Positions 27,863 to 36,475 are shown, counted from the stretch's first letter. The stretch: 64,000 nt of DNA from Tenacibaculum aquimarinum (GCF_022478115.1 NZ_JAKGSC010000002.1:372001-436000), one strand, 5' to 3'. Notes: generated from the sequence alone by a model not told the origin. Made by a program: numbers and translations.

Positions 27863-27898
27863 AAGAAAAAGTGTTGATAGATATCTCCATCAACACTA
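27863..27898 (-). terminator. First terminator downstream of dnaJ
   Basis: GTGTTGAT / ATCAACAC stem with a ten-base loop and a T-rich tail (TTTTTCTTTTTC) on the minus strand. Tandem with the terminator at 27819-27847. Confidence 0.8.
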
Positions 27899-27954
27899 CA
27901 AATATACTTTCTTTTTCTATTCAAAAAAAGTTTTTTTCGTTTTTTTACATAAAT

Positions 27955-29082
27955 TTATGAAAACATATCCTTTACCTTCTCAAAAAAAGATTTATCTGAA
28001 TGCTGAGGATTAGGGCTAAAGTTTTCATCTTCTTGCATTTGCTCAAAGAATTTACGCTGATCTTTATTTAATTCTTGAGGTGTCCAAACATTAATATGAA
28101 TTAAGAAATCTCCATTTCCATAGCGCTCAATACTTGGTAAACCCTTTCCTTTTAACCTTAAAATCTTACCAGATTGCGTTCCAGCATCTATTTTAATCTT
28201 TACTTTACCTGTTACAGTCTCTACTTCTTTAGAAACTCCTAAAACAGCTTCCGAGAAATTAATATACATATCGTAATGTATATTGCTTCCTTCTCTTTTT
28301 AAAGTTTCATGAGGAATTTCTTCAATTAAAACCAATAAATCTCCTGGAATAGAGTTTTTACCTGGAGCATCGTTTCCTTTTCCTCCTACTTTTAATTGTA
28401 CTCCTTCAGTTACCCCTTCAGGAATATTTATTGAAACAGTTTCTTCTTTTACAACCAAACCTTGTGCATCTGCTCCACTTGGTTTTTTATCAATCATTTC
28501 TCCAGCTCCCTGACATGTAGAACATGTTGTTGCTGTTTGCATTCTTCCTAAAATAGTATTGGTAACACGCATAACTTGCCCTTGACCGTTACAGGTAGAA
28601 CAGGTTTTATACGTTACACCTTCGGCTTGCATTTTTCTACGAACTTTAACTTTTTTCTCAACACCATTTGCAATGTCTTCTAAAGTTAACTTAACTCTAA
28701 TACGTAAATTACTTCCTTTTACTCTGGCTTGTTGTCGGCCTCCGCCTCCACCGAAACCACCAAATCCACCGCCACCAAAGATGTCTCCGAATTGACTAAA
28801 TATGTCTTCCATATTCATTCCGCCGCCGCCAAAACCGCCGCCGCCGCCATGACCACCTTCAAAAGCTTGATGACCAAATTGGTCATAACGTGCTTTTTTA
28901 TTGTCGTCACTTAATATTTCATAAGCTTCAGCTGCTTTTTTAAAGTTTTCTTCAGCAGTTGTATCATCTGGATTTTTATCTGGATGAAATTTTATTGCTT
29001 TTTTACGGTATGCTTTCTTTATTTCTGCTTTTGATGCAGATTTAGATACGCCTAATACTTCGTAATAATCTTGTTTTGCCAT
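27955..29082 (-). CDS. dnaJ: Chaperone DnaJ
   Basis: 375 residues. The J domain has YRKKAIKFHPDKNPDD with HPD; a Gly/Phe-rich linker follows at about 73-118. The central cysteine region has only two CxxCxGxG motifs, CSTCNGQGQ and CSTCQGAGE, instead of the usual four, so only one zinc centre can form. The C-terminal substrate-binding domains are complete to the end. It delivers clients to DnaK and stimulates its ATPase. It forms a pair with grpE upstream; dnaK is elsewhere. Confidence 0.95.
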   Translation of the reverse strand: MAKQDYYEVLGVSKSASKAEIKKAYRKKAIKFHPDKNPDDTTAEENFKKAAEAYEILSDDNKKARYDQFGHQAFEGGHGGGGGFGGGGMNMEDIFSQFGDIFGGGGFGGFGGGGGRQQARVKGSNLRIRVKLTLEDIANGVEKKVKVRRKMQAEGVTYKTCSTCNGQGQVMRVTNTILGRMQTATTCSTCQGAGEMIDKKPSGADAQGLVVKEETVSINIPEGVTEGVQLKVGGKGNDAPGKNSIPGDLLVLIEEIPHETLKREGSNIHYDMYINFSEAVLGVSKEVETVTGKVKIKIDAGTQSGKILRLKGKGLPSIERYGNGDFLIHINVWTPQELNKDQRKFFEQMQEDENFSPNPQHSDKSFFEKVKDMFS

Positions 29083-29089
29083 TTTCTTT

Positions 29090-29138
29090 CAATTGTCAAT
29101 TAACAGTGATCATTGGTAATTGTACATTGTTAATTGTA
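29090..29138. repeat. Heptamer tandem repeat, seven units
   Basis: The dnaJ-grpE gap consists of contiguous 7-mers CAATTGT, CAATTAA, CAGTGAT, CATTGGT, AATTGTA, CATTGTT, AATTGTA. Unit length equals that of the CAGT heptamers at 1251 and 8155, with another core (ATTGT). Confidence 0.7.
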
Positions 29139-29144
29139 ATTTAT

Positions 29145-29708
29145 TTATGCTTGTCCTACAACTACTTTTGGGTGACGAATAATTTTGTCTCCAAGCTTGT
29201 ATCCTTTTTCTACACAGTCAATAACTTTTCCTTTTAAATCGTCGGTTGGTGCAGGAATTTGTGTAATTGCTTGGTGTAGTTCTGAGTTAAAAATATCTCC
29301 AGCTCTTACATCTATTGCTGATAAACCTTTTTGCTCTAATGTGTTTAATAATTTTTGATAAATTAATAAAACTCCTTTACGCAATTCTTCAGCCTCTTTG
29401 TCATCTTCAATATGTGTCAAAGCACGTTCGAAATCGTCCAAAATTGGCAGAATAGCTGTCACAACTTCTTGTCCAGCTGTTTTAAACAACTCTATACGTT
29501 CTTTTGTTGTACGTTTTTTATAGTTTTCAAACTCTGCAAACAAACGTAAATGTTTGTCTTTTTCGGCTTGTAAAAGTTCTTCTGTAGTTGGTTCTGGCTT
29601 TGCTTCCTCTACTTCAACTTCTTTATTTTCCTCAATAATATCGTTCAATTCTTCGTTTTTGATATTATCTTTTAATTCGTCTTCTTTTGTATATTGATCT
29701 TTACTCAT
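29145..29708 (-). CDS. grpE: Nucleotide exchange factor GrpE
   Basis: 187 residues from ATG 29708 (MSKDQYTKEDEL); another ATG five codons upstream is also within the transcript, so the start is not fully settled. An acidic N-terminal tail and long coiled coil (EELLQAEKDKHLRLFAEFEN) precede the beta-wing domain (RAGDIFNSELHQAITQIPAP; GYKLGDKIIRHPKVVV). It releases ADP from DnaK. A -7 box TATTTTTG at 29753-29746 drives grpE-dnaJ. Confidence 0.95.
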   Translation of the reverse strand: MSKDQYTKEDELKDNIKNEELNDIIEENKEVEVEEAKPEPTTEELLQAEKDKHLRLFAEFENYKKRTTKERIELFKTAGQEVVTAILPILDDFERALTHIEDDKEAEELRKGVLLIYQKLLNTLEQKGLSAIDVRAGDIFNSELHQAITQIPAPTDDLKGKVIDCVEKGYKLGDKIIRHPKVVVGQA

Positions 29709-29745
29709 TTCTTTTAATCTCATTAAATTGTCTACAATTTATTTA

Positions 29746-29753
29746 CAAAAATA
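29746..29753 (-). promoter_or_regulatory. Predicted -7 box TATTTTTG for grpE-dnaJ
   Basis: TAnnTTTG match, about 38 bases before ATG 29708. No CIRCE-type inverted repeat was seen here. Confidence 0.45.
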
Positions 29754-29765
29754 TTGCCAATAAAA

Positions 29766-29790
29766 AAATAGTGTCAGATTGACACTATTT
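29766..29790 (-). terminator. Terminator after murA and its 3' RNA element
   Basis: AAATAGTGTCA / TGACACTATTT stem, T-rich on both sides, so it may work in both directions. It closes the DUF4290-murA transcript just before the grpE promoter. Confidence 0.8.
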
Positions 29791-29823
29791 TATTTTATAA
29801 TTCTTTTAGTTAGCAAGTTAGTT

Positions 29824-29918
29824 TAGCCCCGATTGAAACCGTTCAAATCTCTGTTGATATTTTTAACCTTTTTTCTTTTTCGGAAAAAAGATATAGTAAA
29901 AAGCGGGAAATAGCTTCT
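29824..29918 (-). ncRNA. Conserved flavobacterial intergenic RNA element (Flavo-1-like?)
   Basis: Directly after murA, the minus strand reads AGAAGCTATTTCCCGCTTTT, then a T-rich/A-rich hairpin (TTTTTTCCG, GAAAAAGAAAAAAGG), and ends GGTTTCAATCGGGGCTAAAC. AGC..CCCG at the 5' end can pair with CGGGGCT at the 3' end, closing the element. I recognise the GCTATTTCCCGC...CAATCGGGGCTA pair as recurring in many Flavobacteriaceae intergenic regions; naming it Flavo-1 is from memory and unchecked. Confidence 0.5.
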
Positions 29919-29934
29919 TAAAAAAAATATTTTT

Positions 29935-31248
29935 CTAATCGTTTATACGTTCAATTTTTGCTCCAATAGCTTTTAAACGTGCTTCAATGTTTTCGTAACC
30001 TCTGTCTATTTGTTCAATATTATTAATTATTGAAGTTCCTTTGGCAGAAAGCGCCGCAATTAATAATGAAATACCTGCTCTAATATCTGGCGAAGTCATT
30101 TTAGTTGCTTTTAATTGGCTTTGGAAATTATGCCCAATTACGGTTGCTCTGTGTGGATCACACAAAATAACTTTTGCGCCCATATCAATTAGTTTATCAA
30201 CGAAAAACAAACGGCTTTCAAACATTTTTTGATGTATTAAAACGGTTCCTTTTGCTTGTGTTGCAATTACTAAAACGATGCTTAATAAATCTGGTGTAAA
30301 TCCTGGCCAAGGTGCGTCTGCAACTGTTAAAACAGAACCATCGATGTAATTTTGAATTTCATAAGATTCTTGTGCAGGAATATAAATATCGTCTCCTTTT
30401 TTCTCTAATTTAATTCCGAGTTTTCTAAATACATTTGGTATTTGACCTAAGTTTTTCCAACTTACATTTTTAATGGTTAATTCAGACCTTGTCATTACTG
30501 CCATACCAATCCAAGAACCAATTTCAATCATATCTGGTAATACAGTATGCTCACAACCTCCAAGAGATTCTACTCCTTCAATTATTAATAAATTAGAACC
30601 TACTCCAGAGATTTTTGCTCCCATAGAATTCAACATTTTAGATAATTGTTGAATGTAAGGTTCACAAGCTGCATTGTATATTGTTGTTGTTCCTTTTGCT
30701 AAAACTGCTGCCATTAAAATATTGGCAGTTCCGGTTACAGAAGCTTCGTCTAACAACATATCTGTACCTACTAAACCTGTTTCTGTTTCTACTCCGTAGA
30801 AATATTCTTCTTTATTATAACGGAATTTTGCTCCAAGGTTTATAAAACCTTCAAAGTGTGTGTCTAATCTTCTACGACCAATTTTATCTCCTCCTGGACG
30901 TGGAATATATCCTTTTCCAAAACGCGCTAATAATGGACCAACAATCATAATTGAACCACGTAATGAGCTTCCGTCTCTTTTAAAGTCTGCTGATTCTAAG
31001 TATTTAAGGTTTACTTCATCAGCTTGAAATGAATAAGAGTTTCGGCTAAGTTTTTCTACTTTAACACCTAATTCACCTAAAATAAAGATTAGTTTATTAA
31101 CATCTATAATGTCTGGAACATTTTTTACAACTACTTTTTCTGGTGTTAATAAAACTGCACACAGTATTTGTAAAACTTCATTTTTTGCTCCTTGTGGTTG
31201 TATTTCTCCGCTTAATTTGTGTCCGCCTTCAATTTTAAAAGATGCCAT
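29935..31248 (-). CDS. murA: UDP-N-acetylglucosamine 1-carboxyvinyltransferase, Cys-to-Asp variant
   Basis: 437 residues of the EPT fold. The active-site loop reads RPGGDKIGRRRLDTH; the residue that is the fosfomycin-modified Cys115 in E. coli is Asp (position 121 here). Other landmarks: GAKNEVLQ at the start (catalytic Lys, Asn) and DIRAGISLLIAAL and RGYENIEARL at the end. It transfers enolpyruvate from PEP to UDP-GlcNAc, the first step of peptidoglycan synthesis. The Asp form is active but insensitive to fosfomycin in other bacteria. Start is one base from the DUF4290 stop. Confidence 0.95.
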   Translation of the reverse strand: MASFKIEGGHKLSGEIQPQGAKNEVLQILCAVLLTPEKVVVKNVPDIIDVNKLIFILGELGVKVEKLSRNSYSFQADEVNLKYLESADFKRDGSSLRGSIMIVGPLLARFGKGYIPRPGGDKIGRRRLDTHFEGFINLGAKFRYNKEEYFYGVETETGLVGTDMLLDEASVTGTANILMAAVLAKGTTTIYNAACEPYIQQLSKMLNSMGAKISGVGSNLLIIEGVESLGGCEHTVLPDMIEIGSWIGMAVMTRSELTIKNVSWKNLGQIPNVFRKLGIKLEKKGDDIYIPAQESYEIQNYIDGSVLTVADAPWPGFTPDLLSIVLVIATQAKGTVLIHQKMFESRLFFVDKLIDMGAKVILCDPHRATVIGHNFQSQLKATKMTSPDIRAGISLLIAALSAKGTSIINNIEQIDRGYENIEARLKAIGAKIERIND

Positions 31249-31908
31249 TTATCTTTTTCTGTATTTATGGTTATTATTAGATTTTCCTTTATTTGTATGA
31301 TTTTTACCTTTATTACTTCCTTGAGAAGCTCTTTTTCTAAGTAAATTTTTGCTCAACGCTAATTCTTCACCGCTTTCACGTAAGTCAATTTTTCCATCAG
31401 ACAACTCAAATAAGTGCTTGTAAATTACAGCATCATCTACTGTATCTTTATTCCAATTTAAATAGCATTTTTTCATGTGATTTGCTATTACAAAAGTCAA
31501 TGCTTCTTGCTTTTCATTATCATCTTCTTCCCAACTTAAAGCTACGCTTATCATTGTTTGAATATTATTACCGTAATAACGATACTTTGAAGCCGATTTT
31601 GGGTAAGGCAATCCTTCTGGTTTTTCTTGTAATTCTTCTTTCGAAGGAATTTCATAAGGCGAATCTGCATCCAACTTAAAATCAGACATTATATATAACT
31701 GATCCCACAACTTATGTTTAAAATCTGGTACATCACGTAAATGAGGTTGTAAATTACCCATTACATTTATAATGGCTTTTGCCATTGTATTACGCTCTTC
31801 TTTAGTTTCTAGTGCAACACAATGATTAATCATTTTTTGCATATGACGACCATATTCTGGAATTATTAAATGTGGTCTTTCTGAATTATATTCTAAATCG
31901 AATGTCAT
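31249..31908 (-). CDS. DUF4290 protein
   Basis: 219 residues, soluble. The conserved part covers residues 1-185 (YNSERPHLIIPEYGRHMQKMI; TMAKAIINVMGNLQPHLRD; PKSASKYRYYGNNIQTMI). The last 35 residues are a basic, Asn/Lys-rich tail (KGKNHTNKGKSNNNHKYRKR) that could bind nucleic acid. It overlaps nothing but abuts murA with no gap, a gene pair that I know from other Bacteroidota. Function unknown. Confidence 0.88.
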   Translation of the reverse strand: MTFDLEYNSERPHLIIPEYGRHMQKMINHCVALETKEERNTMAKAIINVMGNLQPHLRDVPDFKHKLWDQLYIMSDFKLDADSPYEIPSKEELQEKPEGLPYPKSASKYRYYGNNIQTMISVALSWEEDDNEKQEALTFVIANHMKKCYLNWNKDTVDDAVIYKHLFELSDGKIDLRESGEELALSKNLLRKRASQGSNKGKNHTNKGKSNNNHKYRKR

Positions 31909-32025
31909 TTTTTATATTTTAATATGAAGTAAACTTATTATATTTCCTTTTAAAGAAAGGAAAAAGAACTTCAACTTGTATTTGTAGTTATTTAACGTTG
32001 CAAAATAGGTATTTATTTTGAGTAA

Positions 32026-34398
32026 TTACCCAATCACTTTTAGTTTTGCAAATTGTAATAATAATTTCTTTCTTCCTGCGGTTCCAAACATAATTTCTGC
32101 TTTTTTATTTGGCCCAGATCCTTCTAAAGCAAGTACTTCTCCTTTTCCAAACCTATTATGTTCTACAATATTACCAACTGTAATATTTCCATCGAACAAA
32201 TTAATACTGTTTGACGTTGCTTCTGATACTTTTTTCATTTTCGCCTTTGGCGGAATAAAAGCGGCTTTATTTTTTTTGTCTAAAAACTCTTTTCTTTTTT
32301 TCTGAATTGGTTTTTGAAACCTAATTTTCTTTGGAGCATCTTCAAACAAACTTGCGTCTAAAAAGCTACTTTTAGAAGTTTCTTGTCTCTTTGGTGCAAT
32401 GTATTCTAAAAATTTATCGTCAATTTCCTCTAAAAACCTACTTGGCTCTCCATCGGTTAATTTCCCCCAACGGTAACGTGTTTGTGCGTAGGTTAAATAG
32501 GCTACTTTTTCTGCTCTAGTTAAAGCTACATAAAATAAACGACGTTCTTCTTCAAGTTCAGAGCGTGTATTCATACTCATTGCTGAAGGAAATAAATTTT
32601 CTTCTAAACCAACAATATATACATAACCATATTCCAAACCTTTAGATTGGTGAATACTCATTAAAGAAACTCTTGGTTCTTCGTCTTCCTTTTCTGAATC
32701 GAAATCGGTTGCCAATGCCACATCTTCTAAGAATGACGTTAATGACGCATCTTCACCTTCTTCAATTTTATCTGTAATAAAGTCTTTAATTCCGTTTAAA
32801 AGCTCTTGAACATTTTCAACCTTACTAACACCTTCTGGCGTGCCATCTTTTTGTAAATCTTTTACTAATTGTGTTTGTTTTACAACTAAATCTGCAATTT
32901 CAAAAGCATTCATTTTTTGCGAATCTATTTGAAAACGCAACATCATATTTATAAAATTCTGGAGCTTGTTTTTTGTTCCGCCATTTATATTTACATCAAC
33001 TTTATCAATATGTTGTATTATTTCAAAAATTGATTTTTTATAATGATTTGCCGCAATTGTTAATCGGTCTAACGTTGTTGCGCCAATACCACGAGCAGGA
33101 TAATTAATAATTCGTTTTAAAGCTTCCTCATCATTTGGATTGATTAAAACTCTAAGATATGAAAGCAAGTCTTTTATTTCTTTACGTTGATAAAATGAGA
33201 TTCCTCCGTAAATTTTATACTTAATATCTTTTTTCCTTAACGCGTCTTCTATAGCTCTGGATTGCGCATTTGTTCTGTATAAAACTGCAAACTGGTCATT
33301 CTTTAATTGCAAGTTCATCTTATTTTCAAAGATTGAATTTGCTACAAAACGTCCTTCTTCCCCATCAGAAATTGTGCGCATTACTTTTATAAGCTCTCCA
33401 TCTACATTAGAGGTCCAAACTTCTTTATCCAATCGCGTTTTATTTCTTGCAATTACAGAGTTTGCTGCATTTACAATGTTCTTGGTTGAACGATAATTTT
33501 GCTCAAGTTTAAACGTTTTCACATCTGGATAATCCTTCTGAAAACTTAATATATTTTGAATATTTGCTCCACGGAAACTATAAATACTCTGAGAATCGTC
33601 TCCAACCACACAAATATTTTGAAATCTATCTGCCAAAGCACGAACTACAATGTATTGTGAGTGGTTTGTATCTTGATACTCATCTACCATTATATATCTA
33701 AAACGATCTTGGTATTTTGCTAAAACATCAGGAAAACGCGCCAATAACTCATTGGTTCTTAACAATAAATCATCAAAATCCATTGCGCCAGCTTTAAAAC
33801 ATCTGTCTACATATTCTTTGTAAATATCTCCAACTTTTGGGCGACTTGCATGTAAGTCTGCTTCAATTAATTCTGGATTATTAAAATAGGCTCTTACAGT
33901 AATTAAGCTGTTTTTAAAGGATGAAATTCGGCTTAAAATCTGCTTTGCTTTGTATCTTTCTTTGTCAAGTTGTAATTCTTTAATAATTGCCGAAATTAAC
34001 CTTACAGAGTCTTGTGTATCATAAATTGTAAAGTTAGTTGGATACCCTAATTTATCTGCTTCTGAACGTAAAATACGTGCAAAAACTGAGTGAAAAGTTC
34101 CCATCCAAAGACTTTTTGCTTCGCTATAACCAACAACGGAAGCAATTCTTTCCTTCATCTCACGAGCCGCTTTATTGGTAAATGTTAGTGATAAAATATT
34201 AAACGGATCTATGCCTTGCTTCATTAAATGTGCAATACGATAGGTTAACACTCTAGTTTTACCAGAACCTGCACCAGCGATAATAATCATTGGCCCGTCT
34301 TTTTGCAAAACGGCTGCTTTTTGTGGTTCGTTAAGTTGATCTAAATAACTATTCAATGAAGAAATTTTATACGCTGTTAAAAACGGAAAATTAACCAT
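32026..34398 (-). CDS. uvrD: UvrD/PcrA-type 3'-5' DNA helicase
   Basis: 790 residues, superfamily 1A. Motif I is IAGAGSGKTRVLTYR, motif II VDEYQDTN, motif III VVGDDSQSIYSFRGA, motif IV EQNYRSTKNI, motif V SIHQSKGLEYGYVYIVGL and motif VI RRLFYVALTRAE. A C-terminal Tudor-like tail (NIVEHNRFGKGEVLALEGSG) is the RNA-polymerase-binding type found in PcrA. It works in nucleotide excision repair and removal of stalled complexes. The start could also be TTG 14 codons in (LNSYLDQLNEPQ), which fits the family better than the ATG extension. Confidence 0.95.
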   Translation of the reverse strand: MVNFPFLTAYKISSLNSYLDQLNEPQKAAVLQKDGPMIIIAGAGSGKTRVLTYRIAHLMKQGIDPFNILSLTFTNKAAREMKERIASVVGYSEAKSLWMGTFHSVFARILRSEADKLGYPTNFTIYDTQDSVRLISAIIKELQLDKERYKAKQILSRISSFKNSLITVRAYFNNPELIEADLHASRPKVGDIYKEYVDRCFKAGAMDFDDLLLRTNELLARFPDVLAKYQDRFRYIMVDEYQDTNHSQYIVVRALADRFQNICVVGDDSQSIYSFRGANIQNILSFQKDYPDVKTFKLEQNYRSTKNIVNAANSVIARNKTRLDKEVWTSNVDGELIKVMRTISDGEEGRFVANSIFENKMNLQLKNDQFAVLYRTNAQSRAIEDALRKKDIKYKIYGGISFYQRKEIKDLLSYLRVLINPNDEEALKRIINYPARGIGATTLDRLTIAANHYKKSIFEIIQHIDKVDVNINGGTKNKLQNFINMMLRFQIDSQKMNAFEIADLVVKQTQLVKDLQKDGTPEGVSKVENVQELLNGIKDFITDKIEEGEDASLTSFLEDVALATDFDSEKEDEEPRVSLMSIHQSKGLEYGYVYIVGLEENLFPSAMSMNTRSELEEERRLFYVALTRAEKVAYLTYAQTRYRWGKLTDGEPSRFLEEIDDKFLEYIAPKRQETSKSSFLDASLFEDAPKKIRFQKPIQKKRKEFLDKKNKAAFIPPKAKMKKVSEATSNSINLFDGNITVGNIVEHNRFGKGEVLALEGSGPNKKAEIMFGTAGRKKLLLQFAKLKVIG

Positions 34399-34468
34399 TA
34401 TTACTGTCTTTATAAAGGTAGTTAACTAATAGTTATTCACAAGTTTTAAAAAACAACTTGCACAAAAT

Positions 34469-34542
34469 ATAACCTCTAAGTGTTATAAATTCAAATATAA
34501 CCTTTTGAGGTTATAAATTAAAAAATAACCTTTAAGGGTTAT
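34469..34542 (+). promoter_or_regulatory. Three palindromic operators at exact 28-base spacing before satD
   Basis: ATAACCTCTAAGTGTTAT (34469-34486), ATAACCTTTTGAGGTTAT (34497-34514) and ATAACCTTTAAGGGTTAT (34525-34542). Each is an 18-base inverted repeat with half-site ATAACC; the starts are 28 bases apart. The third covers the -33 region of the satD promoter, whose -7 box TATATTTG lies at 34553-34560. Confidence 0.8.
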
Positions 34543-34552
34543 AATTTTTTAG

Positions 34553-34560
34553 TATATTTG
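34553..34560 (+). promoter_or_regulatory. Predicted -7 box TATATTTG for the satD operon
   Basis: TAnnTTTG, 17 bases before ATG 34578 and 10 bases after the last operator. Confidence 0.6.
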
Positions 34561-34577
34561 TATAAATTAGTAGTAAA

Positions 34578-35186
34578 ATGACAAGTATTATAACTGGTGA
34601 TATAGTAAACTCAAGGAATATTCCTGTAAAAAAGTGGTTGCCTATTTTAAAATCAATTTTAAATTCAGCCGGAAAAACACCTAAAACGTGGGAAGTTTTT
34701 AGAGGAGATAGTTTTCAAATTGAAGTACCAATATTAGATGCTTTAATAACTTGCTTAACTATTAAAGCAACAATTAAAACAATAGAAGATTTAGATGTAA
34801 GAATGGCCATAGGAATTGGAAACAAAACATTTGATTCTGAAAACATTACAGAGTCTAATGGAGAAGCTCACATAAACTCTGGTTTTGCATTTGACAGCTT
34901 ATTAAAAAAACAAAATTTAGCAATAAAATCTTCTTGGGAAGATGTTGATGAAGAGCTTAACATAGGTTTAGCTTTAGGCTTGTTAGTAATGGATAATTGG
35001 ACTACAAATTCTGCCGAGTATGTAAAAGTTTCTTTAGAAAACCCAACAATGACTCAAAAAGACATTAGTAAGTTATTGGGAATTTCTCAAGCAGGAATTA
35101 GTAAACGAAAAAAACGTGCCGGTTTAGATGAAATTTTAAAACTAGAGAAACGTTATAAAAAACTCATCAATAATAAATTGAAATAA
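34578..35186 (+). CDS. SatD-like protein with C-terminal helix-turn-helix
   Basis: 202 residues. ITGDIVNSRN at the start and the central KTPKTWEVFRGDSFQIEVP resemble the SatD family, named after a Streptococcus mutans acid-adaptation gene. Residues about 150-180 (MTQKDISKLLGISQAGISKRKKRAG) form a DNA-binding helix-turn-helix. It may bind the three palindromes upstream and regulate its own operon (inference). It is 2 bases from a DUF3307 membrane gene, a pairing seen widely. Biochemical role unknown. Confidence 0.78.
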   Translation: MTSIITGDIVNSRNIPVKKWLPILKSILNSAGKTPKTWEVFRGDSFQIEVPILDALITCLTIKATIKTIEDLDVRMAIGIGNKTFDSENITESNGEAHINSGFAFDSLLKKQNLAIKSSWEDVDEELNIGLALGLLVMDNWTTNSAEYVKVSLENPTMTQKDISKLLGISQAGISKRKKRAGLDEILKLEKRYKKLINNKLK

Positions 35187-35188
35187 AA

Positions 35189-35899
35189 ATGATTTTATTC
35201 CTTAAATTTTTAATTGCTCATTTAATAGGAGATTTTGTTTTACAACCAGAAAGCTGGGTGCAACACAAAGAAAAACACAAAATAAAATCATCTAAATTAT
35301 ACATACATATTGGTGTACATGCAATTTTATTGTTAGTAATATTACAATTTAACACAGCATATATTGGTGGAATTTTCTTAATATTAATAACACATTTTTT
35401 GTTTGATGTAGCTAAAATATACCTTCAAAATGAAAAAAATAAACGTTGGTTATTTTTGTTGGATCAAGCTTTACACGTATTTATACTTGCGCTTGCAACG
35501 TACATTTACAAACCATTTTCAACAGATTTAAGCATTTTTTTTACAGAGAAAAACTTACTTCTTTTAGCTTCAATTTTATTTGTAACCTATGTTTCATCAG
35601 TAATTATAAAAATAATTATTACACAATGGAATCCTGAAGTAAATGAAGATACAGATGAATCTCTAGCAAAAGCAGGAAGATATATTGGTATTTTAGAACG
35701 GTTGTTTGTCTTTATTTTTGTGATAGCAAATCATTGGGAAGGCGTTGGTTTTTTATTAGCAGCAAAATCGGTTTTTAGATTTGGTGATTTATCTTCAGCT
35801 AAAGACAGAAAATTAACCGAATACATTTTAATTGGAACACTTTTAAGTTTTGCCTTGGCAATTTTTACAGGAATGTTATATTCGCACTTAGTAAATTAA
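35189..35899 (+). CDS. DUF3307 membrane protein
   Basis: 236 residues with about six hydrophobic segments. The N-terminal LIAHLIGDFVLQPESWVQHKE is the DUF3307 hallmark, with conserved His and Asp in the membrane. The second half continues with further helices (FVFIFVIANHWEGVGFLLAAKSVFRFGDL). Second gene of the operon; its stop is 3 bases from the next start. Function unknown, often together with SatD. Confidence 0.85.
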   Translation: MILFLKFLIAHLIGDFVLQPESWVQHKEKHKIKSSKLYIHIGVHAILLLVILQFNTAYIGGIFLILITHFLFDVAKIYLQNEKNKRWLFLLDQALHVFILALATYIYKPFSTDLSIFFTEKNLLLLASILFVTYVSSVIIKIIITQWNPEVNEDTDESLAKAGRYIGILERLFVFIFVIANHWEGVGFLLAAKSVFRFGDLSSAKDRKLTEYILIGTLLSFALAIFTGMLYSHLVN

Positions 35900-35902
35900 A
35901 TT

Positions 35903-36415
35903 ATGGAAGATAAAATAATAGAAGGATTGGCATACGCATTACCTGCAGCAGTTACGGGTTTTGTAGCATATATGATATTAAGTCAATTTATTAGTCAGGA
36001 CAATAATGAGAAAAAATTTAACGCTTTGGTTGAAAAAAAGCGTGAGAGTTTACCTTTAAAACTACAAGCTTACGAACGTTTACTTTTATTTTGTGAACGT
36101 TTAAATCCAAGTAAATTATTATTAAGAATAAAGCCTATTGGAGATGATACAACAGCCTACGCTAACCTTTTAATAGCTAGTGTTGAACAAGAATACGAAC
36201 ACAATATGGTGCAACAACTTTATATTTCTGATGAAAGTTGGAAAGCTATTTTAGCAGCTAAAAACATTATTACAAGTAAAATAAGAAAAGTTGCTGAAAA
36301 AGCTAAAAGCGCCCAGGAACTTAGAGAAAATATATTAATTGACATCTCTCAAGAAGAAAATCCTACAGACATTGCAATTATATTTATAAAACGAGAAGTA
36401 AAGAAATTACTATAA
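35903..36415 (+). CDS. Conserved flavobacterial protein with N-terminal membrane helix
   Basis: 170 residues. Residues 8-28 (GLAYALPAAVTGFVAYMILS) form one membrane helix; the rest is a helical cytosolic domain (KRESLPLKLQAYERLLLFCERL; ASVEQEYEHNMVQQLYIS). I recognise the YERL.LFCERL...EYEHN pattern from Bacteroidota but cannot give a function. Third gene of the SatD operon. Confidence 0.75.
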   Translation: MEDKIIEGLAYALPAAVTGFVAYMILSQFISQDNNEKKFNALVEKKRESLPLKLQAYERLLLFCERLNPSKLLLRIKPIGDDTTAYANLLIASVEQEYEHNMVQQLYISDESWKAILAAKNIITSKIRKVAEKAKSAQELRENILIDISQEENPTDIAIIFIKREVKKLL

Positions 36416-36418
36416 AAA

Positions 36419-36450
36419 AAATCCGTTAAGAATTTCTTCTTAACGGATTT
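36419..36450. terminator. Bidirectional terminator between the SatD operon and btuB
   Basis: ATCCGTTAAGAA / TTCTTAACGGAT stem, loop TTTC, with A/T runs on both flanks. It serves both converging transcripts. Confidence 0.92.
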
Positions 36451-36475
36451 TTTTCTTTTTCAATACTAACTTTCC

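Noticed and set aside
34469..34542. Short regularly spaced repeats as a CRISPR array
   Set aside because: The repeated units are 18-base palindromes with AT-rich 10-base gaps, no unique spacers and no cas genes; operators fit better.
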